Source of the DNA: Limnobaculum allomyrinae
Lineage (GTDB): Bacteria; Pseudomonadota; Gammaproteobacteria; Enterobacterales; Enterobacteriaceae
Direction: 5' to 3'
Assembly (NCBI RefSeq): GCF_016649425.1
Contig: NZ_JADRCR010000005.1
Coordinates: 195,971-259,970, forward strand
Length of the DNA stretch: 64,000 nt
This document shows positions 56,401 through 64,000 of the stretch, one piece after another. The notes below the pieces were generated by a model. It was not told the DNA's origin and did no database searches. It was given only the letters and a program-made list of their open reading frames with translations. The position numbers and the translations under genes were made by a program. Within the stretch, counting starts at the first letter, position 1; every line of letters starts with the position of its first letter.

Positions 56401-59400
56401 GCTCAACCAACGAAACTTTGATATCCGTCAGCGGAATAGAGGCTAACTGAGGATCAATCGCAATAATGTTCAGATGACGCGCTGAATTATGATGAATGTA
56501 GTCCAGATCGCCGTCGGCTTTTACCCCTACCAGGTAATCATAAGGCGAAACAATAACTCGCGCTGCGGCACTGACAGAGCGGCCGCTACCGGCTTCAAAT
56601 GCTTCAGAAACCAACTGGAGCTGATAAGTTGCAGCAGCATAGGAATTAATGCCTAACGGAATGTCTGCATTACCCTCTTTATCAGTGGTCTGCTCTTCCA
56701 GTTCGGTATCAAACCCTTCATTGCTGTGGCGATTCTCATAGAACATATAGTCAGGGAACTGACCAAAGCTTGGGTAAATAGGACGTAACGTTAGCTTAGA
56801 GGTTACCCGACGATCCTGAGCTGGTGTACCAAACAGGTTCTGTACATTAATTGCCGCTTTTAGCTCTTGTGGCTTAACCCAGCCCTGACGACGGTCAGGC
56901 GTAAGCTTTAATTCAACTTTCAGCTTGTCTGGCTCAAACTCTTTTACTTTAACCGTTGTGCTGCCTAACAGACGGGAGCTACGGTTATCTTTATCTACCA
57001 GATACAGGTAGATGCTCCAGTCACCGGTTGGTGAGTTTTCACTGGTGGTATAACTGAGTTCGTTAAATCCGGCTTTATCCAGCGTTAGAGGAATTGTGCT
57101 CATAACGGTATCGCGTGGATCGCGAATTTCTGCCCGCAGAGGAATACCTTCCACCGACGTTTTCCAGTCAACGGTACGGGTAATTAAACCAATATTGAAA
57201 GTATCACCCGGGCGATATACACCACGGTCAGAGAACAGATAACTGTTTAAGGTTCGTGGATCGGTTGGGTTTTCTTCGCCATCAATATCGAAGCGGGAAA
57301 AATCCAGTTGGCGGTCGTAATAAGCCGTCGTTGGCAGGAAAGAGACATCACCTTCTTTTTCAACCAGAAACATCACCGGAGAGCGTTCATTGCGGAACTC
57401 TTCCAGTGACGGGAAGCGTGCATGACCATCGTTGCTGGTGGTCTGGCTCAGCAGTACAACGCCATTTTTGCCCACAACCGAGACTTTAGCGCCATCAACC
57501 GGGCTGCCAGAGTAAATAGACTGAACGAATACATCGCGGGAGCCATCCAGAGACTTCTTGGTGATAATTCCCAGATCGGTAACGACAACAAAGCGGGAGT
57601 CCAGAACAGCATTATCTTCCTGTTCTTCATCTAACTCTTCTGCAACCGCATCAGGGTCGTTGCCATCATATTCAGTCTCTGCCTTTTGGGCTTTTTTCGC
57701 CGGATCCCATTGGGAAAGCGTCAGCAGGAAAATACCGCGCTTAGAGTCAGAGTTATTAGTCAGGTAACGGGAAAGGTCGATACCCTGATAGTTAATTTCA
57801 CCCGGTTGATCGTTTTTCAACGCGGCTTGATGGGTAAAGTGTTCGGTGAAATATTCACTGTCTAGACGCCGAAAATCTGCAGAGCTAAATTCACGGTATT
57901 TAAATGAAACGATATGCTGTAACTGGCTGGGAATGACTCGTTTAATATCCAACTGCAACCCTGGCATATTACGGGCGGCAACAGTGATATGTTTTTCCCC
58001 GTGCATAGAAAGCAGTGAACCTTCGGACATGAAACGTAAGGTTTTAGGGTAGTCCGGTACAGTAATAACCCGGAACTGCTTCTGCTTGAGCTTATAACCT
58101 CCGGTAGAGGTTATATTATTTTCAACTTCTACCAGCAACGAGCGGTTCGCTGGTGCATCAAAGGCAAAACTGAATATGGATTGATTCTCTTGTTCTGCGT
58201 CATTGATGGTGAACGTCAGAGCTTTAGATTGCGCCATGATTTTTTCATCAATCGCTTCGAGGCTCCAGTCGTAAAAATCGGTAGGCTCCAGGCTTTGATT
58301 ATCATCTTGCGAATTGTGTTGCGGTAATAACCAAGCGGTTACTGCCTTTTTGATGGCTTTATCGTTAACGTTATCGTTGGTTTCAACGATCAGTGCTTTG
58401 GCACTTTTACCATTGTCAGTGTCGACTAATACGGCGTTCACACCGGTTAGTTGCAGGCTATACAAGCCAGGAACATTCACAATATTGCTTTGTGCCTGAT
58501 CAACCTGATTCGCGGTAACGGTAGATTTCACCCCTTTGCCAACCAGCAATTTTACCTGACCGGCATTATCCGGTAGTGACAGTGACTCAGAGTGTACCCA
58601 AGCCTTTAATTTTTTATCGTCGTAAACCACGGAGTATTTTAACGGCTGAGAAGGTAACAGAGACAGAGAAAGCTGCTTTTCGAAGCTGACGACATCAACC
58701 GGCGCATTAAAACTCACGGCAAAGATAGCACTTTTTTTCTGTGGATCTTGCGGGTCACGGTAAAACTCAGCCTGATTCAGGCTGTATTTAAATGGTTCGG
58801 TTGTGAAATCATAACTGGTGTTATTTAGCTTAATTTGAGGGGCAACCAGTTTATCGGCATCCAGTTTTATCTGGTACTTCTGACCCATGGGTAATATTTT
58901 ACTGGCAGTAAAGGCCAGCGTTCTTTCATCTTCCCATTTCCATTCGCCCTCTATTGCTGGCGTGATGCTGATGCCCTGTGACAACGTTTTGCCAACCAGC
59001 GTGATAGGCGCTGAGGAGTGAGAAAAACGTAAAGTAACGCGCTGAGGCGATGGCTTAGACGATGAATAGTCATAAGCACGGGGGGAAAGAACGCGAATAT
59101 CGGTTTGTTGATAGACCATTGGTGCCGGATCTATCGGTTTAGGACGATTAAGGTTCCAGTGATAGCCATAAATAGATGCTCCTCCTACAGTGGCGAGCAG
59201 AATGATGGCCAGGGATATTCCTTTAGGATGACGATTTACCCAAGCTTCCACAGTGGTAAAGAGCTGCCCAATAAATTTAGACCAACGCGGTAACTGCCAA
59301 TGAACCCGCCCAATAACAGGGGACAGAATTTTACTGGCAAGGCGAAAGATGGCGCTGATAGTCCACCAAATGGCACGTAAAAGTGTGAAGGGAAGCCGCA

Positions 59401-59422
59401 ATATAAATCGTAGTAAATCCAT
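53420..59422 (-). CDS. Bacterial alpha-2-macroglobulin (YfhM-like), membrane-anchored long form
   Basis: 2,000 residues against about 1,650 for E. coli YfhM. The thioester motif is intact as NSCSEQ (Cys1509), so it can trap attacking proteases covalently. Macroglobulin domains fill the first two thirds (FSDRGVYRPGDTFNIGLITR is the usual signature). The thioester domain is followed by a receptor-like end. Instead of a lipobox, the N-terminus has an amphipathic stretch and a membrane helix at about 69-90 (GISLAIILLATVGGASIYGY), so it is inner-membrane anchored. With pbpC it is thought to protect and repair the wall when the outer membrane is breached. Confidence 0.92.
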   Translation of the reverse strand: MDLLRFILRLPFTLLRAIWWTISAIFRLASKILSPVIGRVHWQLPRWSKFIGQLFTTVEAWVNRHPKGISLAIILLATVGGASIYGYHWNLNRPKPIDPAPMVYQQTDIRVLSPRAYDYSSSKPSPQRVTLRFSHSSAPITLVGKTLSQGISITPAIEGEWKWEDERTLAFTASKILPMGQKYQIKLDADKLVAPQIKLNNTSYDFTTEPFKYSLNQAEFYRDPQDPQKKSAIFAVSFNAPVDVVSFEKQLSLSLLPSQPLKYSVVYDDKKLKAWVHSESLSLPDNAGQVKLLVGKGVKSTVTANQVDQAQSNIVNVPGLYSLQLTGVNAVLVDTDNGKSAKALIVETNDNVNDKAIKKAVTAWLLPQHNSQDDNQSLEPTDFYDWSLEAIDEKIMAQSKALTFTINDAEQENQSIFSFAFDAPANRSLLVEVENNITSTGGYKLKQKQFRVITVPDYPKTLRFMSEGSLLSMHGEKHITVAARNMPGLQLDIKRVIPSQLQHIVSFKYREFSSADFRRLDSEYFTEHFTHQAALKNDQPGEINYQGIDLSRYLTNNSDSKRGIFLLTLSQWDPAKKAQKAETEYDGNDPDAVAEELDEEQEDNAVLDSRFVVVTDLGIITKKSLDGSRDVFVQSIYSGSPVDGAKVSVVGKNGVVLLSQTTSNDGHARFPSLEEFRNERSPVMFLVEKEGDVSFLPTTAYYDRQLDFSRFDIDGEENPTDPRTLNSYLFSDRGVYRPGDTFNIGLITRTVDWKTSVEGIPLRAEIRDPRDTVMSTIPLTLDKAGFNELSYTTSENSPTGDWSIYLYLVDKDNRSSRLLGSTTVKVKEFEPDKLKVELKLTPDRRQGWVKPQELKAAINVQNLFGTPAQDRRVTSKLTLRPIYPSFGQFPDYMFYENRHSNEGFDTELEEQTTDKEGNADIPLGINSYAAATYQLQLVSEAFEAGSGRSVSAAARVIVSPYDYLVGVKADGDLDYIHHNSARHLNIIAIDPQLASIPLTDIKVSLVEQKYLSVLTKQDSGVYKYQSKLKEETISQQTMSIAAQGSDFTLDTSKPGSFVLVIKDANDKVLNRVDYTVAGNANISRSLDRDAELKMKLDKTEYLPGEEIEIAINAPYTGSGIITIERDKVYSWQWFHSSTTSSIQKIRVPAEMEGNGYINVQFIRDINSDEIFMSPLSYGVMPFKISHQARQAKMTIESPNVIKPGETLAIKVTTDTPQRVAVFAVDEGILQVARYQLKDPLDYFFRKRVLSVESAQILDLILPEFSKIMSLTSAPGGDAGESVDLHLNPFKRKRDKPVAYWSGITDVNGEVTFNYPVPDYFNGKIRVMAISVTPERIGRAMNYTTVRDDFVLTPNLPMMVSPGDEFDVSLGVANNLTDLNGAKADLKVSMIPPPQLQVVGEAERALTLAEKQEGLVTFRLRALDSLGNASVVFKAAYGDKSAQRTVSLSLRPAMPYRTQTLMGRMDGSQQSVKDIRQMFPAFAQRDASVSHSPLVLTNGLAKYLIDYPNSCSEQIISRAVPLLFQNNHPEMKGTLSQTEVRDQIKQTLTVLLSRQNNRGAIGEWRSTPNPDSFITPYAVQYMLEAKAADYPVPEALLKSANVYLRNLAADDAFRSLGELRLRAFAAYLLTRQGEITTNELAAIQSRLQNNYPERWQQDLSALYLASAYKMLKMDQQADRLLEPTWKLLSNAYDKAWWTQSYLDPLVQDSTRLYLITRHFPEKAAQIPPQLLENMVLTLKAERYTTLSSAMSILALEQYSALVASNTNEPNGLTISTRTGQDGTPPQVTSTLMGFIAKTQFADGTKEILFDNPAKAPAWYVVTQSGYDLQAPKQAISRGLEITRDYTDEKGQPVTQVTLGQNLYVHLKIRANSAEGLDNLAIVDLLPGGFEVVQQTPQASNGEEESGNADDAWISPISVSGSSWQPEYSDIREDRVLIYGSATNKVQEFIYQIKPTNTGVFTVPPAYGEAMYDREVQALSVGGTTLTVTPPAADNAASQPSQ

Positions 59423-59747
59423 AGAGATAATCCTTTAAATACTGCTGAATACTGTAGAGGTGGCATCTTTGAGTAAGGATCCATCCTGTTTCTTGTTGAT
59501 ATGTTATCTCAGAACGACCACACACAATAGTAGCGAATGTTATAAATATGAGACACCTCGAGGATCTCTGATGATAATCACAGGATGATATTCAGACATC
59601 AGAATGATAAATAGACAGATAAACTTCCCATTTTTTTAGCGCTTTTATATTTTATTTAATTCAGTTAAATTAAACTTGGATATGTTCATATAACAATTTT
59701 TATTAATTGTACCTACTATAAAAATATATTATTCAGGAAAAATAGTG

Positions 59748-60362
59748 ATGCTTCCTATGCCAGAAAGACCCGAAGAGACCATTATTGGTCTTATGTCCTT
59801 AGTGCAAGGGATGGGGAAAAGAGAGCTTATTAAGCCAGGGGTGATAATTCCCAGTGATGGGCCTGATATTATTATTTTTCATGAAGGTGAAGTTGAGTTA
59901 AGAAGAAAGTCAGATGATTTATTATTATTCTCAAGTGAAAATCGTCAACTTATTGGTTTGCCCATGAGCGAAACCTATCAACGTTTTTGTTATCTGCACA
60001 CTAACAGCGTTTGTGATATTGAACTTGTTGAACGTAATGCATTTTTTCAGGCAGTTGAAACAAAGCATCGTTGGCTGGATGTTATTACCGTGTTGTCATA
60101 CTATCATGCTGTTTTCTTGTGGCGTGACAGCTATGCACATACTAAAAGTTCGTATCTGGTGGTGCGTCACTTATTGTTGCAGCTAAGTTTAATGTCTGAA
60201 GATAAGCGTTATCATATTAATATTACTGAATTTATTCAGGAGCGAACTAACTTATCTCGTAGTTACATCATGAAGGTATTATCAGATTTGAAACTGGGTG
60301 GCTATATTACTTTGAAAAAAGGAAGGCTGCTTGAATTAAACTATTTACCAATCAAATACTAA
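59748..60362 (+). CDS. Crp-like winged-helix regulator (IprA/YaiV type)
   Basis: 204 residues. The N-terminal part (about 20-100) has the cyclic-nucleotide-domain-like fold without a recognisable cAMP pocket. The C-terminal winged helix contains NITEFIQERTNLSRSYIMKVLSDLKLGGYI. This matches YaiV of E. coli and IprA of Salmonella, reported to affect oxidative-stress resistance. The ATG at 59748 lies eight bases after AGGAAA and is chosen over the GTG one codon before. It is upstream of the usher gene but separated by 680 bp. Confidence 0.82.
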   Translation: MLPMPERPEETIIGLMSLVQGMGKRELIKPGVIIPSDGPDIIIFHEGEVELRRKSDDLLLFSSENRQLIGLPMSETYQRFCYLHTNSVCDIELVERNAFFQAVETKHRWLDVITVLSYYHAVFLWRDSYAHTKSSYLVVRHLLLQLSLMSEDKRYHINITEFIQERTNLSRSYIMKVLSDLKLGGYITLKKGRLLELNYLPIKY

Positions 60363-61046
60363 TATTATCTTCTTTAGTAGGTGTCTTATATCAGGCACTT
60401 ACTTTTTGGTTTTATTTAAATATACTTACTGACCTATTTATTAAAAGATATATTATTTATTATCTGGCGTTGGTTTTTTGTATATTTTATAAGTGTTATA
60501 TTTAATGTAAATATTGCAGTATTGTTAATTTATTTGATGTGGGGTAATTCTTTATTGAATCCAGAGCCATTTTCTGGAACAATTTTATTTCATATTTTTT
60601 ATTAGTATCTTATTAAGAATAATCATCATTACCATATTAATAATTATAATAGATAAGAAATGACATGTTTAGGGAAGAAAATTCAGGATAAATAAAAGGT
60701 TATCTTTTTATGATTGTTTTATTTACCACGGTTTAGGGTTCAATACATTCTTCTTTTAGCCCTCATTGTTATTAACTTTATGATTATCTTAAGGCTATAG
60801 TTTTGAATAACAAATTCATCTGAGGGATTGGGTGATATTGACAGCGATTTATTGAGTTAATGCGTAGATTTTTGCGGTTTTTAATTGCTTCTCTGGGGCA
60901 GGCAGGAACTCGCCAAAAGTATCATGTCAGCCCCACCAGTAGGGCGTTAGATAGGGTTACGGTGTTAACTTAAGTGTGTATTTAACCGGTTTTGGGTTGA
61001 TGCCTGATTATTGTTACAGGATGTATAAAGATTAAGATTTCACCTT
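60363..61046. other. Long AT-rich intergenic region with one GC-rich patch before the usher gene
   Basis: 684 bp. Most is very AT-rich and shows no open frame. Bases 60890-60960 are clearly GC-richer (GGGGCAGGCAGG, CAGCCCCACCAGTAGGGCG). A 37-codon frame (60860-60973, MRRFLRFLIASLGQ...) covers the patch but has no ribosome site. It could be a structured leader, a gene remnant, or chance. Confidence 0.4.
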
Positions 61047-63584
61047 ATGAAAAGAGATAGGTCTCGCCATAGTTTTTGGGCGCTGGTTGTTACTTTGATA
61101 TTCATTGTAACCACAGGCTCCGTATCCCGTACTTTTGCTGAAAATGCGTTTAATCCGGCTTTTCTGGTAAGGGGGGCTATCGACCCAAATAAGGCAGATG
61201 AACCTGCTCATCATCGGTTTCAGTCTGGTGACACATACTATGTTGATATCTATATTAACGATAAAATGATTGATACCTGGTATGTTCCTTTTCAACTGAG
61301 TGAAAATTCTGACGGCCAACATAGCCTGCAACCTTGTTTTAGTCTGGAAAATCTTAAACAGCTGGGAATCAACGTTAATATCTATCCTCAACTGCAATCA
61401 GACGGAACCCATACCGGGCAGTGTATGAACCTGTCGGTTATTCCCCAAGCCGACGCAGTATTACAATTCAGTGCCCAGCGCTTAAATATTCGTTTACCTG
61501 CAGAAGCGATTACCATTGTACCCAGTGGATATGTTCCCGTAGATCGCTGGGATGATGGTATTAATGCGGTGTTACTCAATTATAGTTTGACAGGGGTACA
61601 TCATATTGTCAGTCCGGGCTCAGCCGCGGACTCGCAGTTTATTAGCTTACAACCGGGCATTAATCTCGGCGCATGGCGATTTCGTAATTACTCTACCTGG
61701 AACAGCAGCAATCAGGATAAGCGCTGGGAATCTATTTATAGTTACGCGATGCGGGATATCCATTCGCTAAAAAGTCAATTGACCATCGGCGACAGTAATA
61801 CGCCTTCCGATCTGTTTGATAGCGTGGCATTTCGTGGCGTTCAGGTTATGTCTGATGAGGATATGGTTACCGATAGCTTAAACAGCTATGTTCCGGTGGT
61901 TCGGGGGATAGCCCGTAGCAACGCCGAAGTCACGGTTCGTCAGAATGGTTATGTGATTTATCAATCACATGTTGCCCCGGGCGCGTTTGAAATTAATGAT
62001 ATTTATCCTACCGGTAGCTCCGGTGATTTAGATGTCACTATCAAAGAAGCGGATGGGAGCGAACAACATCTATTGGTGCCTTATGCTTCATTAGCCATGT
62101 TGTTACGTGAGGGGGTAATGAAATATAGCCTGTCTTCCGGACAATATCGTTCTTATAACAATAGTATTGAGCCAACAGTCTTTACTCAATTGACCGGCAG
62201 CTATGGTCTGCCCTGGGGAATGACAGCTTATGGCGGTAGTCAGGTTGCCGGAAGCAAATATCATGCATTACAGGCTGGTTTTGGTAAAAGTATGGGGATC
62301 CTGGGGGCGTTATCTATTGATGCTACTCAGGCTAAATCTGCTCTCAGGCAAGGGGAACATTTTATTCAAAACTATAACGGTCACTCCTTCCGTGCTCGTT
62401 ATAACAAGAACATTTTACAAACGGGTACCAATGTCACGGTGGCGGGCTATCGCTATTCGACCGATGGATTTTATGGGCTGACCGATGTGCTGGAAAGTTA
62501 TAGTAACAATAGTAAAAGTTATCAAAACCGACAGCGTAACCGTCAGGAAGCATTAGTCTCTCAAAAAGTCGGCGAGGGTGCGCTTTCCCTCAGTTTCATT
62601 AATGAAGATTACTGGAATAATAGCAGTACCGCTTCTGCCGGTATTGGCTACAACTTCAGTTGGGATCGTATTCGTTTTGGTCTGAACTATACCTATAGCC
62701 GAAATACGACTGCCAGTAGTGGCACGACCTATACCGATAGCGATCAGATTTCTGCACTGAATATCAGTATTCCTTTGGATCGCTGGCACTCCACAACCAG
62801 TGCTAATTACAACATCAGTAACAGCAAAAAAGGTGGAGTTATCCAAAATACCGGTTTAAGTGGCAGTGGGTTAGAGGGCAATAAGCTGAGCTGGAATGCA
62901 CAAGCAGGTTACGATCGTAATAATAATAACACTACCGGCAACGTAGGAATGGCTTATAAAAGTGGATATGGCGAAACCAATGCAGCTTACAGCTATGATA
63001 ACCATAGCCAAAAGCTGAATTATGGTGTGGCTGGTGGGGTGGTGATACATCAGGATGGTATTACGTTGTCTCAGTCGCTGGGAGAAACGATAGCTTTAAT
63101 TAAAGCTCCGGGTTTCAATAATGTTAACGTCAATAATCAAACCGGCGTCTATACAGATTTCCGGGGGTATGGTGTATTACCCAGCGTACAACCTTATCGC
63201 AGAAATCAGGTATCGTTAACCTCATTAAGCGGATTGGATGATGACCAATCAATTCAGCCAGTACGCATGACGGTTCCAACCCGGGGAGCGGTAGTGGTTA
63301 CCGAATTTGATACACATCCGGGTTATCGGGTATTGATGACGTTATTACGTACCGAAGGGGGGCCAGTACCTTTTGGTGCAGTGGCAACGTTAGAAAATGG
63401 AGAACACTCGCAAAGCAGCCTGGTAGGTGAAGAGGGGCAAGTATTTCTGAATGGTCTGGAGCAAGATGGTGATGTGCTGGTTCAGTGGGGCAAGGCGGAT
63501 GAGCAGTCTTGCCGGGTGAGTTATCGTTTGCCTGAAGGGATACCGTTGGGCGTCATTCACATTGTGCAGCAGACCTGTAGCTAA
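61047..63584 (+). CDS. Fimbrial outer-membrane usher protein (FimD/PapC family)
   Basis: 845 residues, the full usher length. Order: signal peptide (ends RTFAE), N-terminal chaperone-binding domain (FNPAFLVRGA, with the Cys pair in PCFSLENL and GQCMNLS), 24-strand barrel with plug (QNGYVIYQSHVAPGAFEIND), and C-terminal domains ending with the conserved Cys pair in QSCRVSYRL and VQQTCS. Ushers secrete and assemble fimbrial subunits brought by a periplasmic chaperone. No chaperone or subunit gene lies on either side in this window, which is unusual. It overlaps the convergent LysR gene by 4 bp. Confidence 0.93.
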   Translation: MKRDRSRHSFWALVVTLIFIVTTGSVSRTFAENAFNPAFLVRGAIDPNKADEPAHHRFQSGDTYYVDIYINDKMIDTWYVPFQLSENSDGQHSLQPCFSLENLKQLGINVNIYPQLQSDGTHTGQCMNLSVIPQADAVLQFSAQRLNIRLPAEAITIVPSGYVPVDRWDDGINAVLLNYSLTGVHHIVSPGSAADSQFISLQPGINLGAWRFRNYSTWNSSNQDKRWESIYSYAMRDIHSLKSQLTIGDSNTPSDLFDSVAFRGVQVMSDEDMVTDSLNSYVPVVRGIARSNAEVTVRQNGYVIYQSHVAPGAFEINDIYPTGSSGDLDVTIKEADGSEQHLLVPYASLAMLLREGVMKYSLSSGQYRSYNNSIEPTVFTQLTGSYGLPWGMTAYGGSQVAGSKYHALQAGFGKSMGILGALSIDATQAKSALRQGEHFIQNYNGHSFRARYNKNILQTGTNVTVAGYRYSTDGFYGLTDVLESYSNNSKSYQNRQRNRQEALVSQKVGEGALSLSFINEDYWNNSSTASAGIGYNFSWDRIRFGLNYTYSRNTTASSGTTYTDSDQISALNISIPLDRWHSTTSANYNISNSKKGGVIQNTGLSGSGLEGNKLSWNAQAGYDRNNNNTTGNVGMAYKSGYGETNAAYSYDNHSQKLNYGVAGGVVIHQDGITLSQSLGETIALIKAPGFNNVNVNNQTGVYTDFRGYGVLPSVQPYRRNQVSLTSLSGLDDDQSIQPVRMTVPTRGAVVVTEFDTHPGYRVLMTLLRTEGGPVPFGAVATLENGEHSQSSLVGEEGQVFLNGLEQDGDVLVQWGKADEQSCRVSYRLPEGIPLGVIHIVQQTCS

Positions 63585-64000
63585 CTGTTATCTGCTATCA
63601 TCGACTTTTGTTGCTCTATCACCATATTGATAAAGATATCCCTGACGGGATTAGCAAATTTTGCATTCCAGCACATACCCATACTCCAGCTGGCGTGCTC
63701 GCCGGATAAAGGAATAATATCAACATCTGCCGGTGCAATATGAACGGCGCTCCCCTGAAAGATTCCTACCCCCATTCCCGTAGAAACCAGCGCCAGCATG
63801 GTTTGCATATCTTCGACATATTGAATGACTTTAGGTGCCAGATGATTAGCGTGTAGAAATTTTTCTATCTGATGGGAAAGGTGAGAAAAACCAGCACAAA
63901 AGCCAGTGGCTATCTGAATAAAAGGGAGCTTATTAAGCTGTTGGGCATAGTTTTGCGCGTTGATCTCGGTTGAAGGATAAAAGCGAGGATTAACTAACAG
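63581..64000 (-). CDS. LysR-type regulator, C-terminal part (cut by window edge)
   Basis: 139 codons are open to the right edge of the window. The sequence (PRFYPSTEINAQNYAQQL, KLPFIQIATGFCAGFSH, MQTMLALVSTGMGVGIFQG) is the second half of a LysR effector domain; the DNA-binding part lies beyond base 64000. It converges on the usher gene with a 4-bp overlap of stop codons. The target is unknown. Confidence 0.82.
   Translation of the reverse strand: MLVNPRFYPSTEINAQNYAQQLNKLPFIQIATGFCAGFSHLSHQIEKFLHANHLAPKVIQYVEDMQTMLALVSTGMGVGIFQGSAVHIAPADVDIIPLSGEHASWSMGMCWNAKFANPVRDIFINMVIEQQKSMIADNS

Noticed and set aside
60860-60973. Small protein MRRFLRFLIASLGQ... as a real gene
   Set aside because: No ribosome site and no recognisable family. 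It is kept only as a low-interest observation.

Overview
This looks like an ordinary chromosomal segment of a gamma-proteobacterium of the order Enterobacterales. The ulaG/ulaABCDEF divergon, ulaR, uxuB, uxaC, zraPSR, ybjG, yehS, pbpC and the yfhM-type macroglobulin all read as close relatives of the E. coli proteins. The accessory content (a hexuronate TRAP transporter, MgtE, a PACE efflux protein, a giant CoA-dehydratase-type activase, a two-partner secretion pair) points away from Escherichia, perhaps towards the Budviciaceae (Pragia, Budvicia, Limnobaculum); that placement is inference. I see no tRNA, rRNA, insertion sequence, prophage or CRISPR array.

Layout. 1-7.4 kb is a hexuronate block: uxuA (cut by the window edge), a GntR/UxuR-type regulator, a TRAP solute-binding protein divergent from its two membrane subunits, then uxuB and uxaC. 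Three identical TGGTTGACCA sites probably tie it together. 7.4-10.4 kb holds a membrane 4Fe-4S protein and an mgtE interrupted by an in-frame amber codon. 10.5-17.4 kb is the complete L-ascorbate regulon (ulaR, ulaG, ulaABCDEF), with a CRP-like site and TTTGATT repeats in the divergent promoter. 17.7-18.4 kb is a hicAB toxin-antitoxin pair. 18.4-20.9 kb has a ketopantoate-reductase-like gene and two PAP2 phosphatases. 21.4-24.5 kb has a Gly-rich repeat lipoprotein followed by a TpsB/FhaC-family outer-membrane transporter.

24.5-28.3 kb holds yehS, a LysR/PACE efflux divergon, a TerC-family protein and a CHMI-fold isomerase. 28.4-32.4 kb is the zinc envelope-stress system zraR-zraS / zraP, with palindromic activator sites and a near-perfect sigma-54 promoter. 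32.7-34.6 kb is an SDR-LacI operon. 35.2-38.6 kb is a Fur-box-preceded iron module (binding protein and FecA-like receptor). 38.7-40.9 kb has a small zinc-ribbon protein, a DUF6882-like protein and a lipoprotein. 41-45.3 kb is one 1,442-residue activase with two ASKHA ATPase modules. 46.2-51 kb holds a DUF4153 membrane protein, an M23 endopeptidase with a Lys/Ser/Thr-rich linker and an MFS transporter. 51-59.4 kb is the macroglobulin-pbpC pair. The window ends with an IprA/YaiV-type regulator, a fimbrial usher without a visible chaperone or subunit, and the end of a LysR gene.

The signals most worth following are (i) the Gly-rich lipoprotein with its own TpsB transporter; (ii) the tandem-ATPase activase with no dehydratase partner in view; (iii) a family of four intergenic palindromes with conserved arms and a constant 34-35 bp spacing, two of which carry an extension whose hairpin stems differ in sequence but keep pairing; and (iv) the amber codon at a domain boundary in mgtE.
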